Notes: generated from the letters alone by a model not told the origin. DNA of 64,000 nucleotides from Pectobacterium carotovorum (GCF_900129615.1 NZ_FQWI01000002.1:310001-374000); one strand, 5' to 3'. Shown: positions 19,327 to 29,633, numbered from the stretch's first letter. Numbers and translations: made by a program.

Positions 19327-21840
19327 CTACGCCTGCTTTGTCTCTTCCACTTTTTCTACTGCCGGATCATTGGTCTCTATCTGACTGTCGGTTCCCAACT
19401 GATTGCCGGCCTCCATTTCAGCAGATGAGCTGGCGCTTTCGATAGTCAACCGAACTTCCGGGGTGATCAGATCGCCGAGGATATTGTAGATTGCCACGAT
19501 ATCGCCTTGCGCCGTTTCCGCACTGTCGGTGATATACCCTTCTGTACGTAAGGTGGCGACCAGCGTTGAGAACACCGCTTTATCAAAGAATTCCGGCGCG
19601 TTGATGCCGTGCAGAACGGACAGACGCTGCGCCATGTTCCGGCTTTCTTTCTCCAGCGTTCCACGGTTGATTGCTGGGTTCGCGCACAGCAAGGACAGCG
19701 TGATCGCATAGCGTTGCAGCGTTTCACGCACGCCTGCTGACAGCAGTTGCAGCGTACGGATGCGTGGCGGATTGATAGCTAATTGACCGTCACGGCTACA
19801 TAGCAACTCTTGTCGAATCAGTTCGTTAGCCAACGTTTCCAGCACGCCTGGCAACTGCTCTTTGGAATAGTGCAGGAACAGTTCAGCTTGCAGCAGCGGA
19901 TAGACCAGTGTGATCTGTCGCACGACTTCGTCAAGCGTAATCCGGCGATGATGGATGACGATGCTGGCGATCAGTGACGGCAAGACCAACAGATGCTGGA
20001 TGTTATTGCGATAGTAAGTCATCAGTACCGCCTGCTCGCGCGGCAGAATGATGATATCGCCAATGCTATCCTTTTCTACTTCAAACTTGTTCATCCCCAG
20101 CGCATGTTCCAGCAGTTCATCCGCTGTCTTCTTCGGCGCCGTAATATCTTTATGATAAGGAACCTGACGTAGCAACTGCAGATAGCAATCCAGCTGTTCG
20201 TGCATTTGTTCGCGCGTCAGTGAGCGCTGGCGCGAGGCTAACAAGGCCGTAGAGCACAGGTTCATCGCGTTTGCTGCTGCAGAATTATTGATGCGCACCA
20301 TGATATCCATCGAGATATCCTGCACCGTCGGCGTTAGCCAGCTTGGACGCTGTGCTTCGATGGGATCGATCGCATCACGCCATTGCGGAACATGCTGATT
20401 CAGATAGGTTGTCAGCGGGAGGGGTTCGCCGAAGTTCACATAACCCTGACCCAAATTACGCAGTTTGCGCAAACCGCGCACCATCTGCATAAAACCTTCT
20501 TTTTCCTTCACCGCACCGCGCAGCTCTTTCGCATAGGTGCCGACTTCCATCACATGTTCGTAGCCGACATAAATCGGGACCAGCGTGATTGGTCGCGTAC
20601 CGCCTCTGAGCATGGCTTGAATGGTCATCGCCAGCGTACCAGTTTTCGGCTCTAACAGACGGCCCGTGCGTGAACGTCCGCCTTCCATGAAGTATTCAAC
20701 CGAATAACCGCGGGCAAATAGCTCACCCAGATATTCACGGAAAATCGTGGAATAGAGCTTGTTGCCTTTGAAGGTACGGCGAATAAAGAACGCGCCAAGA
20801 CGACGGAAGATCGGTCCCGCTGGCCAGAAATTCAGGTTGATGCCTGCGGCGATGTGCGGCGGGACTAAGCCTTGATGGTACAGGACGTAGGACAGCAGCA
20901 GATAATCCATGTGGCTGCGGTGGCAGGGCACATAGACAATACCGTGACCATCCTGTGCCAGTTGGCGAACGCGTTCGGCGTTGTGGACGTTAATCCCCTG
21001 ATAAAGGCGGTTCCACGTCCAGCTTAATACGCGATCCGACAGACGCACGGCCTCGTAGGAGAAATCGGCAGCGATTTCTTCCATCAGCGCAATCGCATTC
21101 TGCTGCGCTTTCTCATGAGAAATCTTCTTACTACGCGCCTCATCGTCGACGGCTTTCTTGATCGCTTTGGAATCCAGCAGCTTGTTAAACAGCTCCTGAC
21201 GCACCGGCAAACGCGGTCCAACTGCTGCCAAACGTTGGCGAGAGAAGTGCATACGTGCGACACGCGCCAGTTTGTGGGCTATGGTTTTGTCAGTGCCGTG
21301 CTCGGTCGCCATATAGCGCAGCGACACCGGGCTGGAGAAGCGGACAAAGCTATCGCGGCCTAGCCACAGGACGGCGAAGAATTTCTCGATACCGTTGAGC
21401 AAGCGCAGGTGTGGTGCTGCCTGAGCGTGGCCTTCCCGACCCGGAGAGCGCCCAAACATCACGGAAACCGGCACCATCTGTACGTCTAAATCTGGATTGG
21501 CACGGTGCAAATCCAGATAGTCGTGGAACAGCTTGACGGATTTCTGCTTGGGAACGTAATAGCGGAAGACACGAGGCCCGTCATTAATAAAGACGTGGCT
21601 AGGAAGTTCGACGCCATTGAATTCGAACGATAGCGAAGGATCGGGTAGCCCCAATGCCAGGCATTTCGCACGTAGCGTCAAGAGATCCGCCTGGGAGTTA
21701 TAAGGCAGAACATAGAGTATAGGACGTGAGGGATCTAACCCCAGCTCGACCACGGGATCTGCGGGAATAACTTTGCTCTTCACCAGCAGTTTCAGTGGGA
21801 GATTCAATAATTTATAGTAAATTTTACGCCAACCTGACAT
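19327..21840 (-). CDS. plsB: glycerol-3-phosphate acyltransferase PlsB
   Basis: An 837-residue inner-membrane enzyme that acylates glycerol-3-phosphate at the sn-1 position, the first step of phospholipid synthesis (E. coli 807). The catalytic block HRSHMDYLL (HX4D), the glycerol-phosphate binding segments [20 protein letters not shown] and [12 protein letters not shown], and LVPIYVGYE are in order. The start [15 protein letters not shown] at 21840 matches E. coli. The open frame runs 56 codons further upstream, toward a dispersed repeat, but without homology. The acidic tail (residues about 800-837) is longer than in E. coli. Divergent from dgkA, the usual arrangement. Confidence 0.95.
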   Translation of the reverse strand: MSGWRKIYYKLLNLPLKLLVKSKVIPADPVVELGLDPSRPILYVLPYNSQADLLTLRAKCLALGLPDPSLSFEFNGVELPSHVFINDGPRVFRYYVPKQKSVKLFHDYLDLHRANPDLDVQMVPVSVMFGRSPGREGHAQAAPHLRLLNGIEKFFAVLWLGRDSFVRFSSPVSLRYMATEHGTDKTIAHKLARVARMHFSRQRLAAVGPRLPVRQELFNKLLDSKAIKKAVDDEARSKKISHEKAQQNAIALMEEIAADFSYEAVRLSDRVLSWTWNRLYQGINVHNAERVRQLAQDGHGIVYVPCHRSHMDYLLLSYVLYHQGLVPPHIAAGINLNFWPAGPIFRRLGAFFIRRTFKGNKLYSTIFREYLGELFARGYSVEYFMEGGRSRTGRLLEPKTGTLAMTIQAMLRGGTRPITLVPIYVGYEHVMEVGTYAKELRGAVKEKEGFMQMVRGLRKLRNLGQGYVNFGEPLPLTTYLNQHVPQWRDAIDPIEAQRPSWLTPTVQDISMDIMVRINNSAAANAMNLCSTALLASRQRSLTREQMHEQLDCYLQLLRQVPYHKDITAPKKTADELLEHALGMNKFEVEKDSIGDIIILPREQAVLMTYYRNNIQHLLVLPSLIASIVIHHRRITLDEVVRQITLVYPLLQAELFLHYSKEQLPGVLETLANELIRQELLCSRDGQLAINPPRIRTLQLLSAGVRETLQRYAITLSLLCANPAINRGTLEKESRNMAQRLSVLHGINAPEFFDKAVFSTLVATLRTEGYITDSAETAQGDIVAIYNILGDLITPEVRLTIESASSSAEMEAGNQLGTDSQIETNDPAVEKVEETKQA

Positions 21841-21950
21841 AACAACATGGAGCCTCTTGTTAGCAATGCGCCGCAAGGATACCAGAAACTGCGCCGGAGA
21901 TCTGTGGTGATGAGACAACGTAGGTGCGTTAAAATGCGAACTATTTTGCA

Positions 21951-22077
<127 letters not shown>

Positions 22078-22092
22078 AATAATGGAGGATAA

Positions 22093-22458
22093 ATGAATAA
22101 AGCAACGGGGATGACCCGGATTATTAAGGCGACCGGTTATTCCTTTAAGGGGCTGAAGCAGGCGTGGCAGCATGAGGCGGCATTTCGTCAGGAAACGATA
22201 CTGACCTTTGTCGGCGTCATTATTGCGTGTTTACTGCCGGTTACGCTGGTCGAAAAACTGCTGCTGATCGGGTCTGTGGTACTGATTATGCTGTTTGAGC
22301 TGGCGAATAGCGCCATTGAAGCCGTGGTCGATCGCATTGGGCCTGAGCATCACGAATTATCCGGTCGGGCGAAAGATATTGGCTCGGCCGCTGTCTTTGT
22401 TGCCATCTTGTTAGCCGCTGTCGTCTGGGGTAGCATCCTCTGGCAACATTTTGCCTGA
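22093..22458 (+). CDS. dgkA: diacylglycerol kinase DgkA
   Basis: A 121-residue trimeric inner-membrane kinase that recycles diacylglycerol to phosphatidic acid. It has three membrane helices and the conserved EAAFRQE, ELANSAIEAVVDRIG and SAAVF segments that make up the active site. The ATG at 22093 has GGAGG at 22083-22087. It precedes lexA as in E. coli. Confidence 0.95.
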   Translation: MNKATGMTRIIKATGYSFKGLKQAWQHEAAFRQETILTFVGVIIACLLPVTLVEKLLLIGSVVLIMLFELANSAIEAVVDRIGPEHHELSGRAKDIGSAAVFVAILLAAVVWGSILWQHFA

Positions 22459-22523
22459 CGGCGCGCATAAATGAGTAAAAGTCAGGGGCTTTGCCGATAT
22501 CTTCATTCCCAATTGTGCCTTAC

Positions 22524-22560
22524 CTGTATATACTCACAGCAAGACTGTATAAACAACCAG
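22524..22560 (+). promoter_or_regulatory. two SOS (LexA) boxes upstream of lexA
   Basis: CTGTATATACTCACAG (22524-22539) and CTGTATAAACAACCAG (22545-22560) both fit CTGT-N8-ACAG; the second box has CCAG at its end. They are spaced as in the E. coli lexA promoter, giving autoregulation. Confidence 0.93.
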
Positions 22561-22568
22561 GGGGCGGA

Positions 22569-23177
22569 ATGAAAGTATTAACAGCAAGGCAGCAGCAGGT
22601 TTATGACCTGATCCGCGATCATATTGCGCAAACCGGAATGCCGCCAACGCGGGCGGAAATTGCTCAACAACTAGGGTTTCGCTCTCCCAATGCGGCTGAA
22701 GAACATCTGAAAGCACTGGCGCGTAAAGGTGTGATTGAAATTGTATCGGGCGCGTCTCGTGGTATTCGTCTGCTGATGGAAGAAGAGACGGGTATTCCTC
22801 TGGTTGGTCGCGTGGCCGCAGGTGAACCGCTGCTGGCGCAGGAACACATCGAATGTCGCTATCAGGTTGACCCTGCGATGTTCAAACCCAGCGCTGATTT
22901 TTTGCTGCGGGTGAGCGGCATGTCGATGAAAAATATCGGTATTATGGATGGCGATTTACTGGCCGTGCATAAAACAGAAGATGTGCGAAATGGTCAGATT
23001 GTCGTCGCGCGTATTGACGATGAAGTGACGGTGAAGCGCCTGAAAAAGCAGGGCAATACGGTACACCTCCTCGCTGAAAATGAAGAGTTTGCCCCGATTG
23101 TTGTCGACCTGCGTCAGCAAAGCTTTTCGATAGAAGGCTTAGCGGTTGGCGTGATTCGTAACAGCGACTGGAGCTAA
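22569..23177 (+). CDS. lexA: LexA repressor
   Basis: The 202-residue SOS repressor/autoprotease. It has a winged helix-turn-helix in residues 1-70 ([15 protein letters not shown]...[21 protein letters not shown]). The self-cleavage site is AAGEP, the catalytic serine is in [10 protein letters not shown], and the lysine is in [13 protein letters not shown]. The start at 22569 follows GGGGCGGA; the longer open frame to 22491 runs through the SOS boxes and is rejected. dinF, which normally follows lexA in E. coli, is absent. Confidence 0.97.
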   Translation: MKVLTARQQQVYDLIRDHIAQTGMPPTRAEIAQQLGFRSPNAAEEHLKALARKGVIEIVSGASRGIRLLMEEETGIPLVGRVAAGEPLLAQEHIECRYQVDPAMFKPSADFLLRVSGMSMKNIGIMDGDLLAVHKTEDVRNGQIVVARIDDEVTVKRLKKQGNTVHLLAENEEFAPIVVDLRQQSFSIEGLAVGVIRNSDWS

Positions 23178-23622
23178 CCATTCGCAGAGATGCACTGCTC
23201 GTCTGTCTGGGTCAGTGCATCATGTCCTGTATTCATCGTTTAGCGTGTTAATCTGCTAACCATATATATTTAGTTACATTTCGCGCGCATTTTCTACGAT
23301 CCCTATTACCCTCTGTTTTTTCACTGCTTTTTGCGGTGATTTTCTCTTTTTCAACGTCCTTTCCAGTCACAGATTCCTGGTTTTTTATATTAAGTGAAAT
23401 ATTCGACTATAATTTTTATCAAGGTAAGCATTTTTATCTTGATTGATCATTAGCCATCGCATTTAGATAGCCCGGTAATCAAGGGAGACAGTGGCGAAGA
23501 GCACCGTCATGGTTCACAGAGTTATGATGCTGCTTACTGAATAAATCTATTTATCTGAAACTGACGCATAAGTCGGTAGTCACGATTTTTATGCACAATT
23601 CACCTAAGGTATGGAGATTCTT
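23178..23622. other. lexA-yjbJ intergenic region
   Basis: A 445-base AT-rich spacer. It contains an inverted repeat GATGCACTG/CAGTGCATC (23189-23221) just after lexA, without a T tract, possibly a transcription-stop or mRNA-end structure. No gene is recognisable where E. coli carries dinF, and no dinF fragment was seen. Confidence 0.5.
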
Positions 23623-23832
23623 ATGAATAAAGACCAAGCCAGCGGTAACTGGAAACAGTTTAAAGGTAAAGCGAAAGAGCAATGGGGCAAATTAACGGAT
23701 GACGATCTGACGGTCGTTGAAGGTAAACGTGACCAACTGGTGGGGAGAATCCAGGAGCGTTACGGGTACGCAAAAGAAGCGGCAGAGAAAGAAGTGAAAC
23801 ACTGGGAAGAACACCACAAATATCACTGGTAG
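23623..23832 (+). CDS. yjbJ: CsbD-family stress protein YjbJ
   Basis: A 69-residue hydrophilic protein, near-identical in pattern to E. coli YjbJ: MNKDQASGNWKQFKGKAKEQWGKLTDDDLTVVEGKRDQL and RIQERYGY. The CsbD family is induced by general stress (RpoS in E. coli); its biochemical role is unknown. The ATG at 23623 was chosen over an ATG four codons earlier by comparison with the family. It ends in a strong terminator. Confidence 0.93.
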   Translation: MNKDQASGNWKQFKGKAKEQWGKLTDDDLTVVEGKRDQLVGRIQERYGYAKEAAEKEVKHWEEHHKYHW

Positions 23833-23860
23833 CGAACGTGATGCTTCTTCGCTGAAAGAG

Positions 23861-23888
23861 ACGATAGCCCTCAGGGCTATCGTTTTTT
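23861..23888 (+). terminator. intrinsic terminator of yjbJ
   Basis: ACGATAGCCC-TCA-GGGCTATCGT and T6. It overlaps the 3' end of the convergent zur gene by a few bases. Confidence 0.9.
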
Positions 23889-24392
23889 AATTGGAACCGT
23901 ATGGTCGTGATCGCAATGATCCGGCTGTTTGCATGAGGCAACTTCCTGACAGCCTCCACACAAGCCGTGTGCTTCCACCACGCTGTGACGCAGCGTAAAT
24001 CCCGACTGCTGTGCCAGACTGCGTAATGTTTCTTCGACACCTTCGGTTTGACGTTCGGTGACTTGCCCGCAGCGATCGCAGATGAAAAGGGCGGACGTGT
24101 GGCTGTGGTCTTCGATATGGTGACACAGCACATAGCTGTTGTTGGATTCGACGCGATGAATGAAGCCTTGTTCCAGCAGAAAATCCAGTGCGCGATAGAC
24201 GGTCGGCGGTTTCGCCTGAGGCTCGGAAACGCGCAGCAGATCCAGCAGGTCATAAGCGCTGATAGCACCGGACTGCTGTGCCATAAGGCGTAAAACCTCT
24301 AACCGCTGTGGCGTGAGACGCACAGCGCGCTGCTGACAAATCTGTTCAGCCTGGGCAAGAAGTTTGTCCTGTTTGGTTGAATCCATTGTCAT
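23877..24392 (-). CDS. zur: zinc uptake regulator Zur
   Basis: A 171-residue Fur-family repressor that binds DNA when loaded with zinc and shuts off zinc uptake genes. The DNA-binding segment VRLTPQRLEVLRLMAQQSGAISAYDLLDLLR and the hinge PPTVYRALDFLLEQGF are present. Two cysteine pairs (FICDRCG, GLCGGCQEVASC) form the structural zinc site. The start at 24392 (MTMDSTKQ) follows AGGGTG; a second ATG two codons later is equally possible. The histidine- and aspartate-rich tail DHCDHDHTV is typical. Confidence 0.94.
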   Translation of the reverse strand: MTMDSTKQDKLLAQAEQICQQRAVRLTPQRLEVLRLMAQQSGAISAYDLLDLLRVSEPQAKPPTVYRALDFLLEQGFIHRVESNNSYVLCHHIEDHSHTSALFICDRCGQVTERQTEGVEETLRSLAQQSGFTLRHSVVEAHGLCGGCQEVASCKQPDHCDHDHTVPIKKR

Positions 24393-24508
24393 ATCACCCT
24401 GACGCATTGAGGAACAAGACGGATATCTTACCACGACTGAATAAAAACGCCGAACTGGTGGCGTTTTCCTGCAAAAACAAATCCCTGCAAAAACAATGTA
24501 CGGAAGCG

Positions 24509-25207
24509 CTACACGACCAGATCGATGAGCAGCGCCCGCAAAGGCGACTCTGCCTGTAGCGTCAACGCCGTTTCTTCCTTAATGAAGGCGCCGTCGCCGC
24601 AGTGTAGTGTTTCACTGTTCTGATTGCCTTTGACCGCCATTGAACCGTGGATCAGTTGGAGGTATGCCTGATTTCCCTGTAGCGCGATTGTGCTTTGCTC
24701 ATTCTGCTGGAGATCGACATGATGAACCCAAACCTGCTGGCGCAGTTGCAGGCTATTGTGTTCACCTTCCGGTGAGGCAAGCAGCGTATGGTTTACTGAA
24801 TTCAATCCCATGCGTTGCAGAGGGCTGTTCTCGCGGGTCTGGCAGGCATTCAGCCATAATTGCAGACGCGTCAGCGGCTTGTTGGCGTTGGTATTATGTT
24901 CGCTATAGCTGACGTTTGGCTGCGTGGCGAGCAGCAGGACATCTCCGGCTTTGGCCTGAATGTGGCCGCCGTTGCTGTCGCGGTATTCCGCTTCGCCCTG
25001 AAGAATAATGTTCAGAATATCAACCCGTGGGTAGGTTCGCGGCTGGAATGATGCCCCCGGTGCCAATACTTCCTGATTGAGCACGCGCAGAGACGCGTAG
25101 CCCAGCAGCTGTGGGTCAAAATAGTGACCAAAAGAAAAGGTATAGCGCGCCTGCAACCAGCCATAGTCGGCCTGGCCGCATTGTCCCGCTGCTCTTCGTG
25201 TGATCAT
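24509..25207 (-). CDS. yhaK: pirin-like bicupin YhaK
   Basis: A 232-residue pirin-family double cupin. The N-terminus (MITRRAAGQCGQADYGWLQARYTFSFGHYFDPQLLGYASLRVLNQE) and RTYPRVDILNIILQGEAEYRDS match E. coli YhaK, a cytosolic protein proposed as a redox sensor. The pirin metal-site pattern (HYFDP and HIEDH-like positions) is only partly kept, as in YhaK. It is divergent from the LysR gene yhaJ, as in E. coli, whose product probably regulates it. Confidence 0.9.
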   Translation of the reverse strand: MITRRAAGQCGQADYGWLQARYTFSFGHYFDPQLLGYASLRVLNQEVLAPGASFQPRTYPRVDILNIILQGEAEYRDSNGGHIQAKAGDVLLLATQPNVSYSEHNTNANKPLTRLQLWLNACQTRENSPLQRMGLNSVNHTLLASPEGEHNSLQLRQQVWVHHVDLQQNEQSTIALQGNQAYLQLIHGSMAVKGNQNSETLHCGDGAFIKEETALTLQAESPLRALLIDLVV

Positions 25208-25320
25208 AATTGTTATCCCCCCAGAGAATTATTTATTGAACTGATAGTAATTGTGTGGACGTTGGATTGTTAGCTAGTTAATCTGGTCGGTATATTCAAA
25301 ATTCCTGAATGAGTACGAAG

Positions 25321-26217
25321 ATGGCGAAAGAACGAGCATTGACGCTGGAAGCGTTGAGGGTGATGGATGCGATCGATCGCCGTGGCAGCTTTGCCGCTGC
25401 GGCAGACGAGCTGGGTAGGGTGCCTTCGGCACTGAGCTATACCATGCAGAAACTGGAAGAAGAGTTAGATGTGGTGCTGTTCGATCGTTCCGGGCATCGT
25501 ACTAAATTCACGAATGTCGGGCGGATGCTGCTGGAACGCGGACGTATCCTGCTGGAGGCCGCAGATAAGCTCACGACGGACGCAGAGGCGCTGGCGCGCG
25601 GTTGGGAAACGCATCTGACGATTGTGACGGAAGCACTCATTCCCACTCAGCGAATTTTTCCATTAATCGATAAACTGGCGCTTAAAGCCAATACTCAGGT
25701 ATCGATTCTGACGGAAGTGCTGGCGGGGGCGTGGGAGCGCCTTGAGCAAGGGCGTGCCGATATTGTGATTGCGCCAGACATGCATTTTCGCGCGTCTTCT
25801 GAAATGAATACCCGCAAGCTGTACACGATGAATAACGTTTATGTCGCCAGCCCAGATCATCCGATTCATCAGGAGCCTGAACCGCTGTCGGATGCAACCC
25901 GGGTGAAATACCGTGGGATTGCGATGGCAGATACCGCGCGCGAACGCCCGGTACTGACCGTGCAACTGTTGGATAAACAGCAACGTCTGACGGTGAGTTC
26001 GCTGGATGATAAGCGGCGGGCATTGCTAGCGGGACTAGGTGTCGCGACCATGCCGTATCAGATGGTTGCGCAAGATATTGCTGAAGGGCGTTTGCTGGTG
26101 ATTGGGCCGGAGCATCAGATGGAAAGCCAGATCATTATGGCGTGGCGACGAGACAGCATGGGCGAGGCGAAATCCTGGTTCCTGCGTGAAATTCCAAAAC
26201 TGCTGAACCAGCCCTAA
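25321..26217 (+). CDS. yhaJ: LysR-family regulator YhaJ
   Basis: A 298-residue LysR regulator (302 if the ATG at 25309 is used). The helix-turn-helix (RRGSFAAAADELGRVPSALSYTMQKLEEEL) and effector domain (LEQGRADIVIAPDMHFR, MAWRRDSMGEAKSWFLREIPKLL) closely follow E. coli YhaJ. That protein is reported to sense aromatic compounds. The start MAKERALTLEALRV is that of E. coli. Divergent to yhaK. Confidence 0.92.
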   Translation: MAKERALTLEALRVMDAIDRRGSFAAAADELGRVPSALSYTMQKLEEELDVVLFDRSGHRTKFTNVGRMLLERGRILLEAADKLTTDAEALARGWETHLTIVTEALIPTQRIFPLIDKLALKANTQVSILTEVLAGAWERLEQGRADIVIAPDMHFRASSEMNTRKLYTMNNVYVASPDHPIHQEPEPLSDATRVKYRGIAMADTARERPVLTVQLLDKQQRLTVSSLDDKRRALLAGLGVATMPYQMVAQDIAEGRLLVIGPEHQMESQIIMAWRRDSMGEAKSWFLREIPKLLNQP

Positions 26218-26275
26218 ACCCTGCATTTTCTGCGGCAAGGTGTGGTTTCACACCTTGCCTCTGCACTTCATTATG

Positions 26276-27271
26276 TCAGTATAAATCGACAAACGTCTTA
26301 TCACGGTGGTGAGGCTGGTTCAGATCTTGCTCTGGACCCAGCGAAATCACGCCATGCGGATTAATCGTGCCGTGGCTACGATAGTAGTGGTGACGAATAT
26401 GCGCCATATCGACGGTATCGGCGATGCCGGGCATCTGATAAATATCACGCAGGAAACCGAACAGATTAGGGTAATCGCTCAGGCGATATTTATCGCATTT
26501 AAAATGCGTGTGATAGACCGGATCGAAACGGATCAATGTCGTCCACAGCCGCAGGTCGGCTTCGGTTAACTGCTCACCCGTCAGATAGCGCTGTTTTGCC
26601 AGAATGCTTTCCAGATCGGATAACGCGGCGAAAACGGTCGTGGCGGATTCATCATAGGCTGACTGGCTTGTCGCAAAACCAGCTTTGTACACACCGTTAT
26701 TGACCTTGTCGTAAATCCAGCCGTTCAATTCGTCAATCTGAGCGCGTAGCGCTTCTGGGTAATAATCTCCCGCCGTTGCTCCCACGCCATCAAAAGCGCT
26801 ATTCAGCATGCGGATGATATCGGCGGATTCGTTACTGACGATGGTGTGCTGCTCGGTATCCCACAGGACAGGCACGGTCACCCGACCGCTGTAGTCTGGC
26901 ATGGCGTGCAGGTAGAGCTGGTAGAGGAATTCATGCTGATAGAGTGAGTCACCCGTCGCCGCTTCAAAATCGGTACCGAACGTCCAGCCATGATCGAGCA
27001 TGAGCGGATGAACCACCGAAACGGCGATGTGATCTTCTAACTCTTTCAATTGCCGCATAAGCAGCGTGCGGTGTGCCCACGGGCAGGCGAGTGAAACGTA
27101 GAGATGATAACGGCCGGACTGGGCAGGGAAGCCACCTTTGCCGGTGAGGCCGGGTGCGCCATCGGGCGTTACCCAGTTGCGGAATGCAGATTCTGAACGC
27201 TTAAAATGGCCGCCGGTAGATTTGGTTTCATACCAGGTATCGTGCCATACGCCGTCAACCAGTTGTCCCAT
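26276..27271 (-). CDS. yqjG: glutathionyl-hydroquinone reductase YqjG
   Basis: A 331-residue Xi-class glutathione transferase that reduces glutathionyl-hydroquinones. The catalytic cysteine is in SLACPWAHRTL, and NESADIIRMLN plus NNGVYKAGFA are conserved. It lies in the yqjG-yqjF block. The start MGQLVDGVWHDTWYETKSTGG matches E. coli. Confidence 0.95.
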   Translation of the reverse strand: MGQLVDGVWHDTWYETKSTGGHFKRSESAFRNWVTPDGAPGLTGKGGFPAQSGRYHLYVSLACPWAHRTLLMRQLKELEDHIAVSVVHPLMLDHGWTFGTDFEAATGDSLYQHEFLYQLYLHAMPDYSGRVTVPVLWDTEQHTIVSNESADIIRMLNSAFDGVGATAGDYYPEALRAQIDELNGWIYDKVNNGVYKAGFATSQSAYDESATTVFAALSDLESILAKQRYLTGEQLTEADLRLWTTLIRFDPVYHTHFKCDKYRLSDYPNLFGFLRDIYQMPGIADTVDMAHIRHHYYRSHGTINPHGVISLGPEQDLNQPHHRDKTFVDLY

Positions 27272-27378
27272 AAATCCTCCGTGAGTGAGTGATGATAAAA
27301 CGACGGCAAGCCTTGTGTGCTTGCCGTCTCATTCGTTATTCGACTATTAAGTGTAGTACAGGCCGGAAAAGGCTTGTC

Positions 27379-27774
27379 TTACCACTTTTTGCCCAGCAGG
27401 CGGTCGATACTGAATGCGCCTGGGCCAGTTACAGCGAGCAGGAGGTAGCCGCCAGCGATGGTCAGATTTTTCATGAACATCAGTTGGTTCATGCCTTCCG
27501 CAAAGTTAGAGTGGAAAATCAATGCAGTCAGCAGCGTAAAGCCGGCAGTGAACAGCGCGACGGTACGCGTCAGCAGACCGAACAGAACCGCCAGACCACC
27601 ACCCAGCTCCAGCAGAATGGTCAGCGGCAGCAGGAAGGTCGGCACGCCCATCGCCTGCATGTATTGTTGTGTGCCTGCATAGGCATCACCCAGCTTACCG
27701 TAACCTGCAACGATAAACAGAATTGGCATTAAGATACGTGCAACCAGCAGTGCAGTACTTTCTAAATTTTTCAT
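27379..27774 (-). CDS. yqjF: DoxX-family membrane protein YqjF
   Basis: A 131-residue inner-membrane protein with four helices, DoxX family: ARILMPILFIVAGYGKLG, YAGTQQYMQAMGVP, LTRTVALFTAGFTLLTALIFHSNFAEG. The second of two tandem ATGs (27774) has better spacing from GGAGAG. Its role is unknown; DoxX proteins are linked to redox stress. A 273-base spacer with no recognisable feature separates it from yqjK. Confidence 0.92.
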   Translation of the reverse strand: MKNLESTALLVARILMPILFIVAGYGKLGDAYAGTQQYMQAMGVPTFLLPLTILLELGGGLAVLFGLLTRTVALFTAGFTLLTALIFHSNFAEGMNQLMFMKNLTIAGGYLLLAVTGPGAFSIDRLLGKKW

Positions 27775-28047
27775 CATCTCTCCAATTAATTTTGTTGTGG
27801 GCTATATTGCCCTGTTTTGTTTGTTGTAGCAGGTGTGGTCTGAAAACTTGGCCCGCCATCAGGTTATGGGCAGATAGTATAGAGAGATGATTTGCGCTGC
27901 CAGCGAGTATAATTGTTGCTTTATTTCAGAAAAATTGATGTTCAGTGAATTGTGCAAGAACGCGCTGTAATGACATGAGCGCGTTAGGTAAAAGTCAGAT
28001 GAAGAATGTCTTATCGATAAGGCAGATAGCCGAGGCGGTAGGAAGGA

Positions 28048-28338
28048 TTACGGACGTGGCTCAAACGTTTTGCGAACGAGTCTGACTGTGCCCCACAGCC
28101 CGACGAGGCGGCGTCCCCAGCGAATCATACGGCTGGGATGGCGTACGCCATAGAGCGCCACGAGGCTGGAACCCACGATCCAGTATTTACGCCACTGCAT
28201 CAGGCTTTGCCAGCCGCGATCGTAACGGGAGGTGGTATCCAGCCAGTGTTTTTTACCTGCCGATAAATCCAGCCGCTGCTGCTGTATCTGGCGCAGTAGC
28301 TGGGCTTTTTCTCTGTCTCGCTGCTGACGCTGGTTCAC
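28048..28338 (-). CDS. yqjK: YqjK-like family protein
   Basis: A 96-residue basic protein. The N-terminal half is a probable coiled coil (NQRQQRDREKAQLLRQIQQQRLDL); a short hydrophobic segment WIVGSSLVALYGV follows. It overlaps the end of yqjE by 4 bases (ATGA), and the yqjDEK order is that of E. coli. Function unknown. Confidence 0.88.
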   Translation of the reverse strand: MNQRQQRDREKAQLLRQIQQQRLDLSAGKKHWLDTTSRYDRGWQSLMQWRKYWIVGSSLVALYGVRHPSRMIRWGRRLVGLWGTVRLVRKTFEPRP

Positions 28339-28730
28339 TTGGGATCTTCCTCCAGCAGCGATCTGTCGGTCGCCAGCTCTTTACGCGTTGCTTTGAGCAA
28401 GGTGGAGCGACGTACCTTCACGAGTGTCCATATACCGCCTATCAGCGCCAGTCCGAGCAATGTGGCGGTAATACAGCCCAGCGCAAAGAGACGATATTGC
28501 GGATCGATGCCCCAGATGATCAGCGCGATCAGGCTCATAATGCCAAAAGCGGCAAAAAGCAGCGTCAGGCCGACCATAATCAGCAACTGAATCAGATTGG
28601 CTTTCTCTTCCTCTAATTCAATTACGGCCAGTCGAACGCGGCTTTCCACCATACTGACAATAATGGAGATGATGCGCTGAGCAGAAGCCATGACCCCGCT
28701 TGCGGGGCCTTGTTGTGATTTATCCGTCAT
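28335..28730 (-). CDS. yqjE: YqjE family inner-membrane protein
   Basis: A 131-residue protein with two membrane helices (about residues 45-70 and 78-103), in the holin-like Pfam family that includes YqjE. It begins with a soluble segment AQRIISIIVSMVESRVRLAVIELEEEKAN. It lies 13 bases after yqjD. In E. coli, YqjD and YqjE are stationary-phase membrane proteins. Confidence 0.9.
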   Translation of the reverse strand: MTDKSQQGPASGVMASAQRIISIIVSMVESRVRLAVIELEEEKANLIQLLIMVGLTLLFAAFGIMSLIALIIWGIDPQYRLFALGCITATLLGLALIGGIWTLVKVRRSTLLKATRKELATDRSLLEEDPK

Positions 28731-28743
28731 AGCAATCCGCTAA

Positions 28744-29049
28744 TTAGCGACGAGACAGCAGGACGCCAAGTACGACACCGACTGCTGCGCCAATGCCGAC
28801 ACCGGTCCACGGATTCTGGCGTACATAATCATCCGCAGATTCAACCGCTTCTTTGGTTTGGGAAGCGATGCGCTCACCAGTATCGCTCAGGCGACTGCGG
28901 GTTTCTTTCAGCGCGCTTTCTGCTTTATTACGCAGCTTGTCGAGTTCCGCTTTAGATTTATCGCTGGAGGTGCTTAATACTTCTTCCAGCGTGTCCGCCA
29001 GTGATTTCAATTCGGCGCGTAGGTACTCAGAATTTTGATCTTTAGCCAT
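28744..29049 (-). CDS. yqjD: ElaB/YqjD/DUF883 membrane-anchored ribosome-binding protein
   Basis: A 101-residue protein with a helical soluble region and a C-terminal glycine-rich membrane anchor: PWTGVGIGAAVGVVLGVLLSRR, typical of YqjD. E. coli YqjD tethers ribosomes to the membrane in stationary phase. It leads the yqjDEK operon. Confidence 0.93.
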   Translation of the reverse strand: MAKDQNSEYLRAELKSLADTLEEVLSTSSDKSKAELDKLRNKAESALKETRSRLSDTGERIASQTKEAVESADDYVRQNPWTGVGIGAAVGVVLGVLLSRR

Positions 29050-29223
29050 ATTAATAACCCTTCATGTTATAAACCTGAACGTTAACTATAGCTGAAGCTG
29101 AGATTTATGCTGCCCCAAACGGTACGGACAATTCTGATAACTCGCTGTAAATTTTAGCGATTTGGTTTTTGAATACAAAATGAACAGTAGTCGTGTGTTT
29201 TTTAGGGGCAATGTGGTGATGGG

Positions 29224-29628
29224 CTATTGCGATGTGCCACGTTCTGCGGCGCGCAATTCCTGCTCGGCTTCAGCCAGCTTTCTTTCGCGCTTGAGAATCT
29301 TCTCGGCGTCATCCCCTTTCTGGCGGCTTTCATTCAGTTCCTGCTGCCGTTCAGCGACGTCTTTACGCTTTTCCGCAATGGTTTCCTGACGTTTCTCTGC
29401 TAACCCAGCATCCGTACAGTGGGTTTTCACGCCGTCCAGCGCCTTCTCTAAGCCACTGATGCGGTTCTGATTGCCGTGCTTACGCGCTTCATCGATTTGG
29501 CGCTGAATATCCTGCGCTTTCTGCTGACAGGTCTCTATCTGGTTGGCGGTATTCGCCAGGGCATGGCCAGAAAGCAGGACAGATAAGGCAATAATGGATG
29601 GAGATAGTTTCGATGGAGATAATTTCAT
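29224..29628 (-). CDS. yqjC: DUF1090 periplasmic protein YqjC
   Basis: A 134-residue protein with a signal peptide (MKLSPSKLSPSIIALSVLLSGHALA). A highly charged coiled-coil body follows (ETCQQKAQDIQRQIDEARKHGNQNRISGLEKAL). The start at 29628 is an ATG; a GTG at 29637 overlaps the mzrA stop and is possible. It is translated right after mzrA. Function unknown. Confidence 0.9.
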   Translation of the reverse strand: MKLSPSKLSPSIIALSVLLSGHALANTANQIETCQQKAQDIQRQIDEARKHGNQNRISGLEKALDGVKTHCTDAGLAEKRQETIAEKRKDVAERQQELNESRQKGDDAEKILKRERKLAEAEQELRAAERGTSQ

Positions 29629-29633
29629 AGTCG

